From the NCBI GenBank assembly GCA_937899295.1, contig CALBPO010000263.1, positions 1-5,562 on the forward strand: a stretch of DNA of 5,562 nt, read 5' to 3'. The position numbers were made by a program, and so were the translations under genes. A model generated the notes under the pieces. That model did not search any database. It saw nothing but the letters and a program-made list of their open reading frames with translations, and was not told the DNA's origin. Positions 1 through 5,562 of this stretch are shown one piece after another. This DNA is from an uncultured Opitutia bacterium (lineage in GTDB: Bacteria; Verrucomicrobiota; Verrucomicrobiia; Opitutales; Coraliomargaritaceae). Positions within the stretch are counted from its first letter, which is position 1. Every line of letters begins with the position of its first letter.

Positions 1-701
1 GAATCAACATGGTCGGGATCTTCGCGTTGATAGTATTGACTGCGGCCATAGTAATACCACTCACGCATCTGCCTGAGTTCGCTGCCATCAGGAGAGCGCC
101 CGACACGTGCATGGTGGAAAGTGGTAACAAATTTCATGTCATGTTTGCGAATGGCTTTTTCCATTTCACCGACGATGTCGCGCTTTGGCCCCGTATCGGC
201 AGAGTTCCAAGGCGTGTGCTCCGAATCCCACATCGAGTAACCATCGTGATGCTCGGCAACGGGCCCAGCAAACTTGGCTCCCGCCAGATAAAATAAATTT
301 GCCCAGCGCTCTGCATCAAAATCCTTCGCCTCAAACAAAGGCACTAAGTCATGATACTCAAAATCCTTCGGCTCACCAAACTTGGCCTTGTGAAACTCAT
401 GTTCGCGAAAAGTCTGAAATCCAACGCCCAAGTTGTAATTGCGCTTTTGCTGGTTCATGACTGGCTTCTTGCCGCTCAAGTGACCATACATGGTGCGTGG
501 ATAGTGCTCGTTTCCATAGGCTGGCACCGAATAAGGCCCCCAGTGAAAATAGATGCCAAATTTGGCATTTTTGAACCACTCAGGTGATTCATTGTGAGCT
601 GCTAGAGAGTCCCAATCCTCTCTATATACTTCCCCGTTTGCTTGCACCAGTGTCACAGACGTGGCAAAAATGCCTAAAAAATAGAGTAATGCTTTTGTCA
701 T
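1..701 (-). CDS. GH29 alpha-L-fucosidase/alpha-L-galactosidase, N-terminal part (cut by left window edge)
   Basis: The first 233 residues are visible and no stop occurs before the window edge. The start is ATG at 699-701. Residues 1-21 form a signal peptide (Lys3, hydrophobic core, VQA cleavage site), so the enzyme is exported. Family GH29 is shown by the segment at residues 46-72, with the HWG triad (53-55) and the YPRTMY motif, and by the GPVAEHHDGYSMWDS block (146-160), followed by FHHAR (195-199). GH29 enzymes are retaining exo-hydrolases that release alpha-L-fucose; some members release alpha-L-galactose. In this family the nucleophile Asp lies in a motif downstream of roughly this point, so the catalytic residues are not visible and activity cannot be judged. 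The gene is third in an apparent operon, 16 bp after the stop of a GH117 gene. No Shine-Dalgarno sequence precedes it. Family assignment is firm; whether the substrate is fucose or galactose is open. Confidence 0.93.
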   Translation of the reverse strand, partial: MTKALLYFLGIFATSVTLVQANGEVYREDWDSLAAHNESPEWFKNAKFGIYFHWGPYSVPAYGNEHYPRTMYGHLSGKKPVMNQQKRNYNLGVGFQTFREHEFHKAKFGEPKDFEYHDLVPLFEAKDFDAERWANLFYLAGAKFAGPVAEHHDGYSMWDSEHTPWNSADTGPKRDIVGEMEKAIRKHDMKFVTTFHHARVGRSPDGSELRQMREWYYYGRSQYYQREDPDHVD

Positions 702-717
702 ATTATGGGGAATGGGC

Positions 718-1980
718 TTAATATATAATAGTCTCTTTGTCTATATCTGCCTGTTCTCTTAAAATACGATTCAGCCAGCCTTTTGGCAGTCCAATTCCCT
801 TCTGAAAATAGGTTTGTGCATTGAAGCGTAGATTGTTGCGTTTAAACACCTGACGATCGACATCGAGCGACAGGTCACAGTCAAAGCGTGCGAGAATCGA
901 CTCGCTTACCGAGCCGCCACCATCAGGGTTAATATGGCAAAGGCTCCAAGTAATGCCACGCCCATCGGTTTTGCCACGCGCAAATGCATCAGGGCAATAC
1001 GGCCCCGGTGCGACCGGCGGAATCTGGATCATTGAAGCAACCGTAAAATTTTCGCCGTCCGGTGACCACTGCATCGTATTCTTTTCTGGACCATCGAGAG
1101 CTACTAGTGCGGCGACACCGCCATTGAAGGGGAACATACAGGTCTCATGACCCCCATTAATCACCGGATTAATCGGTGAAGGAATAAAGGGACCAAGCGG
1201 ATCTTTCGATTTTGATATCCCCTGCATACGTAGGACCATCTCGTGGCCTCGCTCAATCGGTGCGCCCTTATAATAAATCAGGATCTCATCGTTGAATACC
1301 ACCGGACACGGATCGTTGATCTTGATATTATTCCAAGAACCTTTCGGTCCCGGTAAAATGACTGAGTCTGGGTGATGCGTCCAAGGACCATTGGGTGAGT
1401 CAGCATAGGCCACGCGTACCGGACAATAAGCCTGACCGCCAACCATCGGGCTATAAGCCTGAAAATAGAGGTAATATTTACCCTCCCAGACCAGAATTCC
1501 AGGTGTACAAATCGACCGAAAACCTTGCTCCGGTTTAGGCGGACGCGTGACAGCAGGTTCTGTATCCTCGACCCAAGTAAAACCATCGGTACTGCTTGCA
1601 TGCCATAGATCAGATAAGTCCCAATCGGTGGCAGGAATCGTATCTGTCGCATTCTTCAAACCAACTGGCGAATGCGTAGTGCGACGGCTAGTATACCAAA
1701 CATGATAAATACCATCGACCTTGATCACCTTGGTCGGATCGCGGCGAGAGACATTCTCCTCTTGGGCAAAGCCATTGAGTCGTGAATATTTAAAATTTGA
1801 ATATAACTCGTTACCACGATCCTCATGGGGGTTCCACTCATCGTATAGACGTGCCATAGCCGCGCTTATCGGGTAGTCCGGTTTCTCCAAAGGCGTGACT
1901 GCCGGAAACGGTTTGCGTTCGGCAGATGCTAAGTATGCAGCTGCAAATAGTGTGATACAAATAGTAATTAATGCATTCAT
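718..1980 (-). CDS. GH117 family glycoside hydrolase, secreted/periplasmic (alpha-1,3-(3,6-anhydro)-L-galactosidase-like)
   Basis: A complete protein of 420 residues, close to the usual GH117 length. Residues 1-20 form a signal peptide ending LASA; it lacks an N-terminal positive charge, which is slightly atypical. The mature N-terminus carries the GH117 S-x-A-x-x-R signature (Ser39, Ala41, Arg44). The rest fits a five-bladed beta-propeller with repeated strand motifs (DGIYHVWYT 89-97, EGKYYLYFQ 166-174, NDEILIYYKG 230-239). Candidate catalytic residues are Asp81 in SRRDP, Asp223 in NDPCP and His278-Glu279 in GGHETCMF; their spacing resembles the Asp/Asp/His-Glu set described for Bacteroides plebeius GH117. 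Characterised members are inverting exo-enzymes that remove 3,6-anhydro-L-galactose from neoagaro-oligosaccharides, but some GH117 clades do not act on these, so the substrate is uncertain. The start is supported by its ATGA overlap with the upstream paralogue. The two proteins are roughly 60% identical by eye, strongest in the C-terminal half. Confidence 0.92.
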   Translation of the reverse strand: MNALITICITLFAAAYLASAERKPFPAVTPLEKPDYPISAAMARLYDEWNPHEDRGNELYSNFKYSRLNGFAQEENVSRRDPTKVIKVDGIYHVWYTSRRTTHSPVGLKNATDTIPATDWDLSDLWHASSTDGFTWVEDTEPAVTRPPKPEQGFRSICTPGILVWEGKYYLYFQAYSPMVGGQAYCPVRVAYADSPNGPWTHHPDSVILPGPKGSWNNIKINDPCPVVFNDEILIYYKGAPIERGHEMVLRMQGISKSKDPLGPFIPSPINPVINGGHETCMFPFNGGVAALVALDGPEKNTMQWSPDGENFTVASMIQIPPVAPGPYCPDAFARGKTDGRGITWSLCHINPDGGGSVSESILARFDCDLSLDVDRQVFKRNNLRFNAQTYFQKGIGLPKGWLNRILREQADIDKETIIY

Positions 1981-1992
1981 AAGTGCGCCTTA
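1977..1992 (-). promoter_or_regulatory. ATGA stop-start overlap with weak ribosome binding site between the two GH117 genes
   Basis: The TGA stop of the lipoprotein gene (1979-1977) overlaps the ATG start of the next GH117 gene (1980-1978) as ATGA. A TAAGG sequence on the minus strand (1992-1988) lies 7 nt before that ATG and is the only Shine-Dalgarno-like element ahead of any start in the window. This arrangement suggests translational coupling and production of both enzymes from one mRNA. Confidence 0.7.
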
Positions 1993-3242
1993 CTCTTTTT
2001 ATCCTGACGTTCTACGAGCTTCTTTAAATACCCATTGTAATGGGTGCTTTTCTGGAAATAAGTTTCATCATTAAAACGTAGATTGTTGCGCTTAAAGAAG
2101 TCGCGATTTATATCAAGCGAGAGATCGCAATCAAAACGAGCAAGGATCGAATTATTGGCTCCGCTCTCCTTATCCATTATGTGGCAAAGGCCCCAACTGA
2201 TTCCTCGACCATCACCATTATCCGCAAATGCATCAGGCACAAAGGGTCCCGGCGCAACCGGTGGCACCTGGATCATTGAAGCGACTTCGAAATTCACTCC
2301 ATCAGGAGCATATTGCACCGTATTCTTTTCTGGACCATCTAGACTGACAATCGCAGCGACCCCGTCTTTAAAAGGAAACATGCAGGTTTCGTGACCTGAA
2401 TTGATCACTGGATTCAAAGGTGACTTTATAAATGGGCCTAGTGGGTGCTCAGCAATCGCTACCCCTTGTGCGCGAATAATTGTATCATCACGTCCACCCC
2501 GTTGAGGCGAGCCCTTGTAGTAGAGATGAATCTTACCGTTGAAAATGATCGGGTTCGGGTCATGAATCGCATTCGAATCCCAGTCGCCTTTGTCACCGAA
2601 ATCAACGACCACTTCGCCATGTGGCGTCCATGGACCATAGGGCGAATCCGCCGAAGCAACGGTCACCGCGGCACGATCACCGCGTAGACCAGGAATCTCA
2701 TTAAAGCCTTGATAGTAGAGGTAGAATTTGCCCTTCCAAATAAGAATATCGGTGGTCGTCACCGAGCGCCAACCATACTGAGGTTTTGGTAGGCGCTGGA
2801 CTGCGATCCCCTGCTCTTTCCAGGTCACACCATCCTTGCTAGTGGCGTGCATCAGTTCGCTTAAATCCCAGTCGTAAGATGGAATAATGCCAGTCGCAGC
2901 CTTAGGTCCTGCCGGTAAGGCTTGGCTGTTACGGTAAGTATACCAAACGTGGTAAATGCCATCGATTTTAAGAATCTTGGATGGATCACGACGTGAGATC
3001 TCTGGCCTCAGTTCTAGTCCTTTTAGTGGCGTGTATTTAAAATTCGTATACAACTCATTGGATCGATCCTCGTAGGGGTTCCAAGGATCATACAAACGCT
3101 GAATCGCTGGACTAAGAGGGTAGTCCGGTTTTATTGCCGGCGTGACAGCAGGAAATATTGGCGTCTCCTTGTGCGTAATTGCGCAGCCACTAACAAGCGA
3201 CATTAGCAGCACCATGCAGGTCAAATCCATTTGTGATTTCAT
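1977..3242 (-). CDS. GH117 family glycoside hydrolase, predicted lipoprotein
   Basis: A complete protein of 421 residues and the first gene of the minus-strand operon. The N-terminus is a type II signal peptide with a lipobox (LVSGC, lipidated Cys20), so the enzyme is predicted to be membrane-anchored, unlike its downstream paralogue. The S-x-A-x-x-R signature is Ser44, Ala46, Arg49. The candidate catalytic set is Asp86 (SRRDP), Asp228 (HDPNP) and His284-Glu285 (SGHETCMF). Propeller-blade motifs include DGIYHVWYT (94-102), KGKFYLYYQG (170-179) and NGKIHLYYKG (235-244). Its C-terminal half is almost colinear with the neighbour's, with shared blocks around VASMIQ, PPVAPGP, SILARFDCDLSLD and FKRNNLRFN. 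The two differ most in the middle (about residues 180-225 and 245-265), where substrate specificity may differ. The start at 3242 is preferred because it supplies Lys2 ahead of the hydrophobic core; Met5 is an alternative. Linkage and sugar specificity are inferred from the family only. Confidence 0.92.
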   Translation of the reverse strand: MKSQMDLTCMVLLMSLVSGCAITHKETPIFPAVTPAIKPDYPLSPAIQRLYDPWNPYEDRSNELYTNFKYTPLKGLELRPEISRRDPSKILKIDGIYHVWYTYRNSQALPAGPKAATGIIPSYDWDLSELMHATSKDGVTWKEQGIAVQRLPKPQYGWRSVTTTDILIWKGKFYLYYQGFNEIPGLRGDRAAVTVASADSPYGPWTPHGEVVVDFGDKGDWDSNAIHDPNPIIFNGKIHLYYKGSPQRGGRDDTIIRAQGVAIAEHPLGPFIKSPLNPVINSGHETCMFPFKDGVAAIVSLDGPEKNTVQYAPDGVNFEVASMIQVPPVAPGPFVPDAFADNGDGRGISWGLCHIMDKESGANNSILARFDCDLSLDINRDFFKRNNLRFNDETYFQKSTHYNGYLKKLVERQDKKSKAHL

Positions 3243-3252
3243 ACAAATAAGT

Positions 3253-3258
3253 ATTATA
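3253..3258 (-). promoter_or_regulatory. Possible -10 element for the GH117 operon
   Basis: The minus strand reads a perfect TATAAT here, inside a very AT-rich tract. It ends 10 bases before the operon ATG at 3242, so a transcript initiated from it would have a leader of only about 4 nt. No convincing -35 hexamer is found at 16-18 bp spacing (the site there reads GATCAA). It may be a leaderless-type promoter, or simply a chance match in AT-rich DNA. Confidence 0.35.
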
Positions 3259-3363
3259 TTTTTTTATAAGTTTATTTGATCGAGCCAACATTTCAGGCGT
3301 CCACACGCTTCATTTTCACCGTAGGCAGAGAGTCAGAAACAGATATCAACTTAACAACACTAA

Positions 3364-3380
3364 ATGCAAGCATACGATCG
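3364..3380. repeat. Short inverted repeats, candidate operator
   Basis: ATGC-AA-GCAT (3364-3373) is followed after one base by the perfect palindrome CGATCG (3375-3380). They lie about 120 bp upstream of the operon start and about 30 bp upstream of the putative sulfatase -35. The position suits a shared activator or repressor, but the elements are short and no regulator gene is visible. Confidence 0.25.
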
Positions 3381-3410
3381 ATACTACATAATTAATCACT
3401 TCTATCTGGG

Positions 3411-3439
3411 TTGCCTTATTTAGTAATCTTACCTAAAAT
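3411..3439 (+). promoter_or_regulatory. Sigma70-like promoter for the S1 sulfatase gene
   Basis: TTGCCT (3411-3416, 4 of 6 to the -35 consensus) and TAAAAT (3434-3439, 5 of 6 to the -10 consensus) are separated by an optimal 17 bp. Initiation near 3446 would give a leader of roughly 70 nt before the ATG at 3515. The perfect palindrome TTAAGCTTAA (3466-3475) would lie inside that leader and could be an operator site. Confidence 0.5.
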
Positions 3440-3483
3440 TATGGCCAAATTAGATGACTGCGACATTAAGCTTAAGATCGGGC

Positions 3484-3513
3484 ATGATGATCGCAAATAA
3501 CAATAGAACCTAA
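3484..3513 (+). other. Possible 9-codon leader ORF abutting the sulfatase start
   Basis: ATG at 3484 opens a nine-codon frame (MMIANNNRT) whose TAA at 3511-3513 is separated by one base from the sulfatase ATG at 3515. No Shine-Dalgarno sequence precedes it. It would lie within the predicted leader, so it could affect sulfatase translation by reinitiation, but a frame this short arises easily by chance. Confidence 0.15.
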
Positions 3514-3514
3514 C

Positions 3515-5029
3515 ATGCAGCCCTTCACCCTACTCAACCTTGCGCCTCTATTGGCTATACTTTCAGCGCTTATTGCGCAAGCGAAACAGCCAAACATAAT
3601 CTACCTGATGTCTGACGACCAGAGTAGCTATACTATGAGATGCTACGGTAATACCGATGTGCAGACGCCGAACCTCGACCGCCTATCGGGCGACGGCATC
3701 ACCTTTGATAATCACTATGTAAGCACCGCAATCTGCATGGCTTCACGTGCAAGCGTAATGACGGGCATGTATGAATATAAAACTGGCTGCAACTTTCAAC
3801 ATGGCGACCTAACACAGGACAAATGGCTAATGTCCTACCCCGTATTACTCCGTGAAGCGGGTTACCTGACTGCTTTTGCCGGTAAGTTTGGCTTCGACAT
3901 TATTGATGGCCCTAATGGCAAACGCTTACCGATGCCCGAACACGACTTTGATCTATGGGGAGGCGGCGAAGGCCAAACCAGATACAAGACTATGGGCAAT
4001 GTCTCAATGAGGGAATATGCAGAAGAATACCCACACTCCACTCTCTCCTATGGAGCCTTTGGCAGCGAATTTATCGCCCAAGCCGCGCAAACTGAGCAAC
4101 CCTTCTGCCTATCTATCAGTTTCAAAGCACCACACAAACCAGCCACACCCGATCCACAATTTGACGCTATCTACGCTGATAAGACCTTCATCAAGCCTGC
4201 CAACTATGGACGCGAAAACGGTAAACACTTCTCAAAGCAGAGCCAACAAGACCGCCAATACGAACGCTTCGAGAGCTGGGGCTACGCCGATAGATACGAC
4301 GAAGTTATGGCGATTTACCATCAACAAATTTATGCCATCGATGTCGCCGTCGGCATGATCCTCGAAGCACTTAATGCGCAAGGCATAGCCGACAACACCG
4401 TGATCATCTACACTTCTGATAACGGCTTCTTCTGCGGCTCCCACGGTTACGGCTCCAAAGTTTTACCTTATGAGGAATCAACCAAGGTACCGCTGATTAT
4501 TTACGATCCCCGCCATAGAAACTCGGGCAAGCAACTACGCTCCGATGCGCTTACTGCCAACATCGACTTCGCACCCACTATACTGAGCCTTGCAGGATTA
4601 CACGTGCCTGGGAATATGGATGGCACCGATCTGATGCCACTCTACGAAAACCCAACGGCCGATATCCATGAAACGATCGCCTTAATAAACGTCTGGGGAC
4701 ACCCCGCCACCCACGCTCTCGCCGTCGCCACGAAGGAAATGAAATACATCCATTGGCCCTATGCCGCCGAAGGCTTCGAAGCCAGCGATGAACTTTACCA
4801 TCTCAGTAAAGATCCTCACGAACTCGTGAACCAAGCGGATAATCCCGAATATGCCGCCGCCATGAAGCAGATGCGTCAACACTATGATGAACAACTAGCG
4901 AATTGGACTAAAGAAGCGGTGAGCTATAATGAATACCAAAGCTACCGCACGGCCTTTGACCGCAACGTAGAGTGGGCAGATAAATCCGATGCATTCTTAA
5001 AGGGACAATCTACGTCCAAGAAAAAGTAA
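3515..5029 (+). CDS. S1 family (formylglycine-dependent) sulfatase, exported
   Basis: A complete 504-residue protein with a signal peptide at residues 1-23 (AQA cleavage site, no basic residue before the core). It carries the type I sulfatase fold: metal-binding Asp34-Asp35 in MSDDQ; the maturation signature Cys74-Met-Ala-Ser-Arg78, where Cys74 would become formylglycine; Lys124 in GKFG; His207 in APHKP; Asp302-Asn303 in TSDNG; and Lys315 in the segment leading to YEES. These make it a likely active hydrolase of sulfate esters on a saccharide. The usual GKWH motif reads GKFG, so the His after the conserved Lys is absent, probably a subfamily trait. The protein ends in SKKK. It is transcribed divergently from the GH117-GH29 operon and converges on another sulfatase-type gene. 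The start at 3515 gives a sensible signal peptide, although no ribosome binding site precedes it. The S1 subfamily and the sulfate position cannot be assigned from the sequence alone. Activity needs a formylglycine-generating enzyme or anaerobic maturase, not in this window. Confidence 0.95.
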   Translation: MQPFTLLNLAPLLAILSALIAQAKQPNIIYLMSDDQSSYTMRCYGNTDVQTPNLDRLSGDGITFDNHYVSTAICMASRASVMTGMYEYKTGCNFQHGDLTQDKWLMSYPVLLREAGYLTAFAGKFGFDIIDGPNGKRLPMPEHDFDLWGGGEGQTRYKTMGNVSMREYAEEYPHSTLSYGAFGSEFIAQAAQTEQPFCLSISFKAPHKPATPDPQFDAIYADKTFIKPANYGRENGKHFSKQSQQDRQYERFESWGYADRYDEVMAIYHQQIYAIDVAVGMILEALNAQGIADNTVIIYTSDNGFFCGSHGYGSKVLPYEESTKVPLIIYDPRHRNSGKQLRSDALTANIDFAPTILSLAGLHVPGNMDGTDLMPLYENPTADIHETIALINVWGHPATHALAVATKEMKYIHWPYAAEGFEASDELYHLSKDPHELVNQADNPEYAAAMKQMRQHYDEQLANWTKEAVSYNEYQSYRTAFDRNVEWADKSDAFLKGQSTSKKK

Positions 5030-5074
5030 TATCATTAGGCAAAACGAACCGCGGCACGACTAGTTCTTTTTCTT
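5018..5074. terminator. Inverted repeat spanning the convergent gene ends, possible weak bidirectional terminator
   Basis: AAGAAAAAG (5018-5026) and its exact complement CTTTTTCTT (5066-5074) flank a 39-nt spacer that includes both stop codons. On either strand the transcript would end in a U-rich arm. The arms are AT-rich and the loop is long, so a classic intrinsic terminator is unlikely. Both arms also encode the lysine-rich C-termini of the two proteins, which could explain the repeat by itself. Confidence 0.25.
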
Positions 5075-5562
5075 CTGCCGGTTGTAGTTCACTCGGTCTT
5101 GATCTTTCATCTGCGGTGGCACAGCCCCGTGGGTAGGATCATAAAGCGGAATACCCATTGCCTGGGCGGTGTTCCAAGCCAGCTTCGGCGAACGAGCAAC
5201 ATAGGCATAAAAGGGAGCGGTCTCGATCTCATCACTAATGAATAGTGGTGCCAAGGTAGTGATACCCGCCGCGAGTTTCACTTTGAAGGTCACTTCCTTC
5301 GCACCTTCAGGAATCGGCATGCGTGTATCAATGTCGGCAACGCGTAGTCGAGCTTCAGTGAAGTTAAAAGCTTTACCATATTTTCCAGAATTGATAGCGG
5401 CATCGGCTTCAACTGGCCAGCGACGCAGCGATATTTCATAGTCTCCTGCCTCAGCGACTTCTACCGCCCAATGCCCAGGTTTAGCAAACGCACCTTGCAT
5501 AACATGTGGTTGATACCACGGGATATTTTCAACCAGCACATAATGCGAGTTCAATGTGACCA
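5060..5562 (-). CDS. C-terminal part of an S1-type arylsulfatase (cut by right window edge)
   Basis: The last 166 residues are visible; the frame stays open to the edge (a TTG at 5554 is internal, not a real start) and ends with TAG at 5062-5060. The segment with [18 protein letters not shown] and EADAAI (about residues 29-54 of the visible part) matches a beta-rich extension found after the catalytic domain of many planctomycete and verrucomicrobial arylsulfatases. It continues with GAKEVTFKV and an [10 protein letters not shown] segment, the expected closing strands. No catalytic residue is visible, so the sulfatase call rests on this C-terminal domain alone. The tail is polar and basic (RQKKKN), like that of the convergent sulfatase, whose stop is 30 bp away. 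A different exported enzyme sharing this extension cannot be excluded. It may belong to a minus-strand transcript coming from beyond the window. Confidence 0.75.
   Translation of the reverse strand, partial: VTLNSHYVLVENIPWYQPHVMQGAFAKPGHWAVEVAEAGDYEISLRRWPVEADAAINSGKYGKAFNFTEARLRVADIDTRMPIPEGAKEVTFKVKLAAGITTLAPLFISDEIETAPFYAYVARSPKLAWNTAQAMGIPLYDPTHGAVPPQMKDQDRVNYNRQKKKN

Larger units (their letters stand above)
3243..3514. promoter_or_regulatory. Divergent intergenic regulatory region between the GH117-GH29 operon and the sulfatase gene
   Basis: This is the only sizeable non-coding stretch in the window and sits between divergently transcribed genes, so it should hold both promoters and any shared operator. 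Visible content: a tract with only 4 G/C in 40 bases at 3241-3280, adjacent to the operon start; a sigma70-like promoter for the sulfatase at 3411-3439; an ATGC-AA-GCAT inverted repeat at 3364-3373 next to a CGATCG palindrome at 3375-3380; and a TTAAGCTTAA palindrome at 3466-3475. No RNA gene or recognised riboswitch was seen. Confidence 0.6.

Noticed and set aside
9..587. Several open frames on both strands at the left edge
   Set aside because: All overlap the GH29 coding frame, whose conserved motifs are continuous from 701 to the window edge; the others have no motif support.
1278..1652. A 124-codon open frame on the minus strand within the second GH117 gene
   Set aside because: It lies entirely inside the strongly supported GH117 coding region in another frame and shows no recognisable domain or export signal.
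718..3242. One GH117 gene split by a frameshift into two
   Set aside because: Each gene has its own export signal, S-x-A-x-x-R signature, catalytic set and C-terminal end, so these are two complete paralogues.
3243..3514. tRNA, riboswitch, CRISPR repeats or mobile element ends in the intergenic region
   Set aside because: No cloverleaf, repeated spacer pattern, terminal inverted repeat or recognised aptamer could be traced by eye.
4017..4358. A 113-codon open frame on the plus strand inside the sulfatase gene
   Set aside because: It is an out-of-frame shadow of the sulfatase with low-complexity Thr/Ser/Pro/Asn-rich content and no family resemblance.
5030..5059. A GC-rich intrinsic terminator in the convergent gap
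   Set aside because: The gap has only the short CCGCGG palindrome (5049-5054), with no loop and no adjacent T-run suited to a classic hairpin terminator.
5552..5554. TTG as a start codon for a short 164-residue protein at the right edge
   Set aside because: The frame remains open to the window edge, the protein has no signal peptide there, and the sequence matches the interior of a sulfatase C-terminal domain.

Overview
This window looks like part of a sulfated-polysaccharide degradation locus from a marine heterotrophic bacterium. The gene content (S1 sulfatases, two GH117 proteins and a GH29 protein, all carrying export signals where the N-terminus is visible), the mid-range base composition, and the absence of Shine-Dalgarno sequences at most starts point towards Verrucomicrobiota (Puniceicoccales-like), or next Planctomycetota/Kiritimatiellota. 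A Bacteroidota source is less likely: no SusC/SusD gene is seen, and the C-terminal sulfatase extension at the right edge is of a type I associate with planctomycete and verrucomicrobial sulfatases. The phylum call is inference; no phylogenetic marker is present.

Layout. On the minus strand, reading right to left from 3242, three genes form an apparent operon: a GH117 lipoprotein (1977-3242), a second GH117 protein with an ordinary signal peptide (718-1980, overlapping the first by the 4-bp ATGA), and a GH29 alpha-L-fucosidase-type enzyme (from 701, running off the left edge; 16 bp after the preceding stop). A 272-bp divergent intergenic region (3243-3514) separates this operon from a plus-strand S1 sulfatase (3515-5029). 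It holds a good sigma70-like promoter for the sulfatase, an extremely AT-rich promoter-like tract for the operon, and several short palindromes. At the right edge the C-terminal end of another exported sulfatase-type protein (5060-5562) converges on the complete sulfatase with only a 30-bp gap.

How the genes may work together. S1 sulfatases remove sulfate esters. GH29 enzymes remove alpha-linked L-fucose or, in some members, L-galactose. Characterised GH117 enzymes remove alpha-1,3-linked 3,6-anhydro-L-galactose from agar-type oligosaccharides. All of these sugars have L-galacto configuration, so the set reads as an exo-acting toolkit for trimming sulfated L-galacto-configured residues. Two substrate classes fit: agar/porphyran-type red algal galactans (the same three families co-occur in the Bacteroides plebeius porphyran locus) and brown algal fucoidan (verrucomicrobial fucoidan loci are rich in GH29 and S1 sulfatases). 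The window alone cannot decide between them. No RNA gene, CRISPR array, insertion sequence or transporter gene was found.
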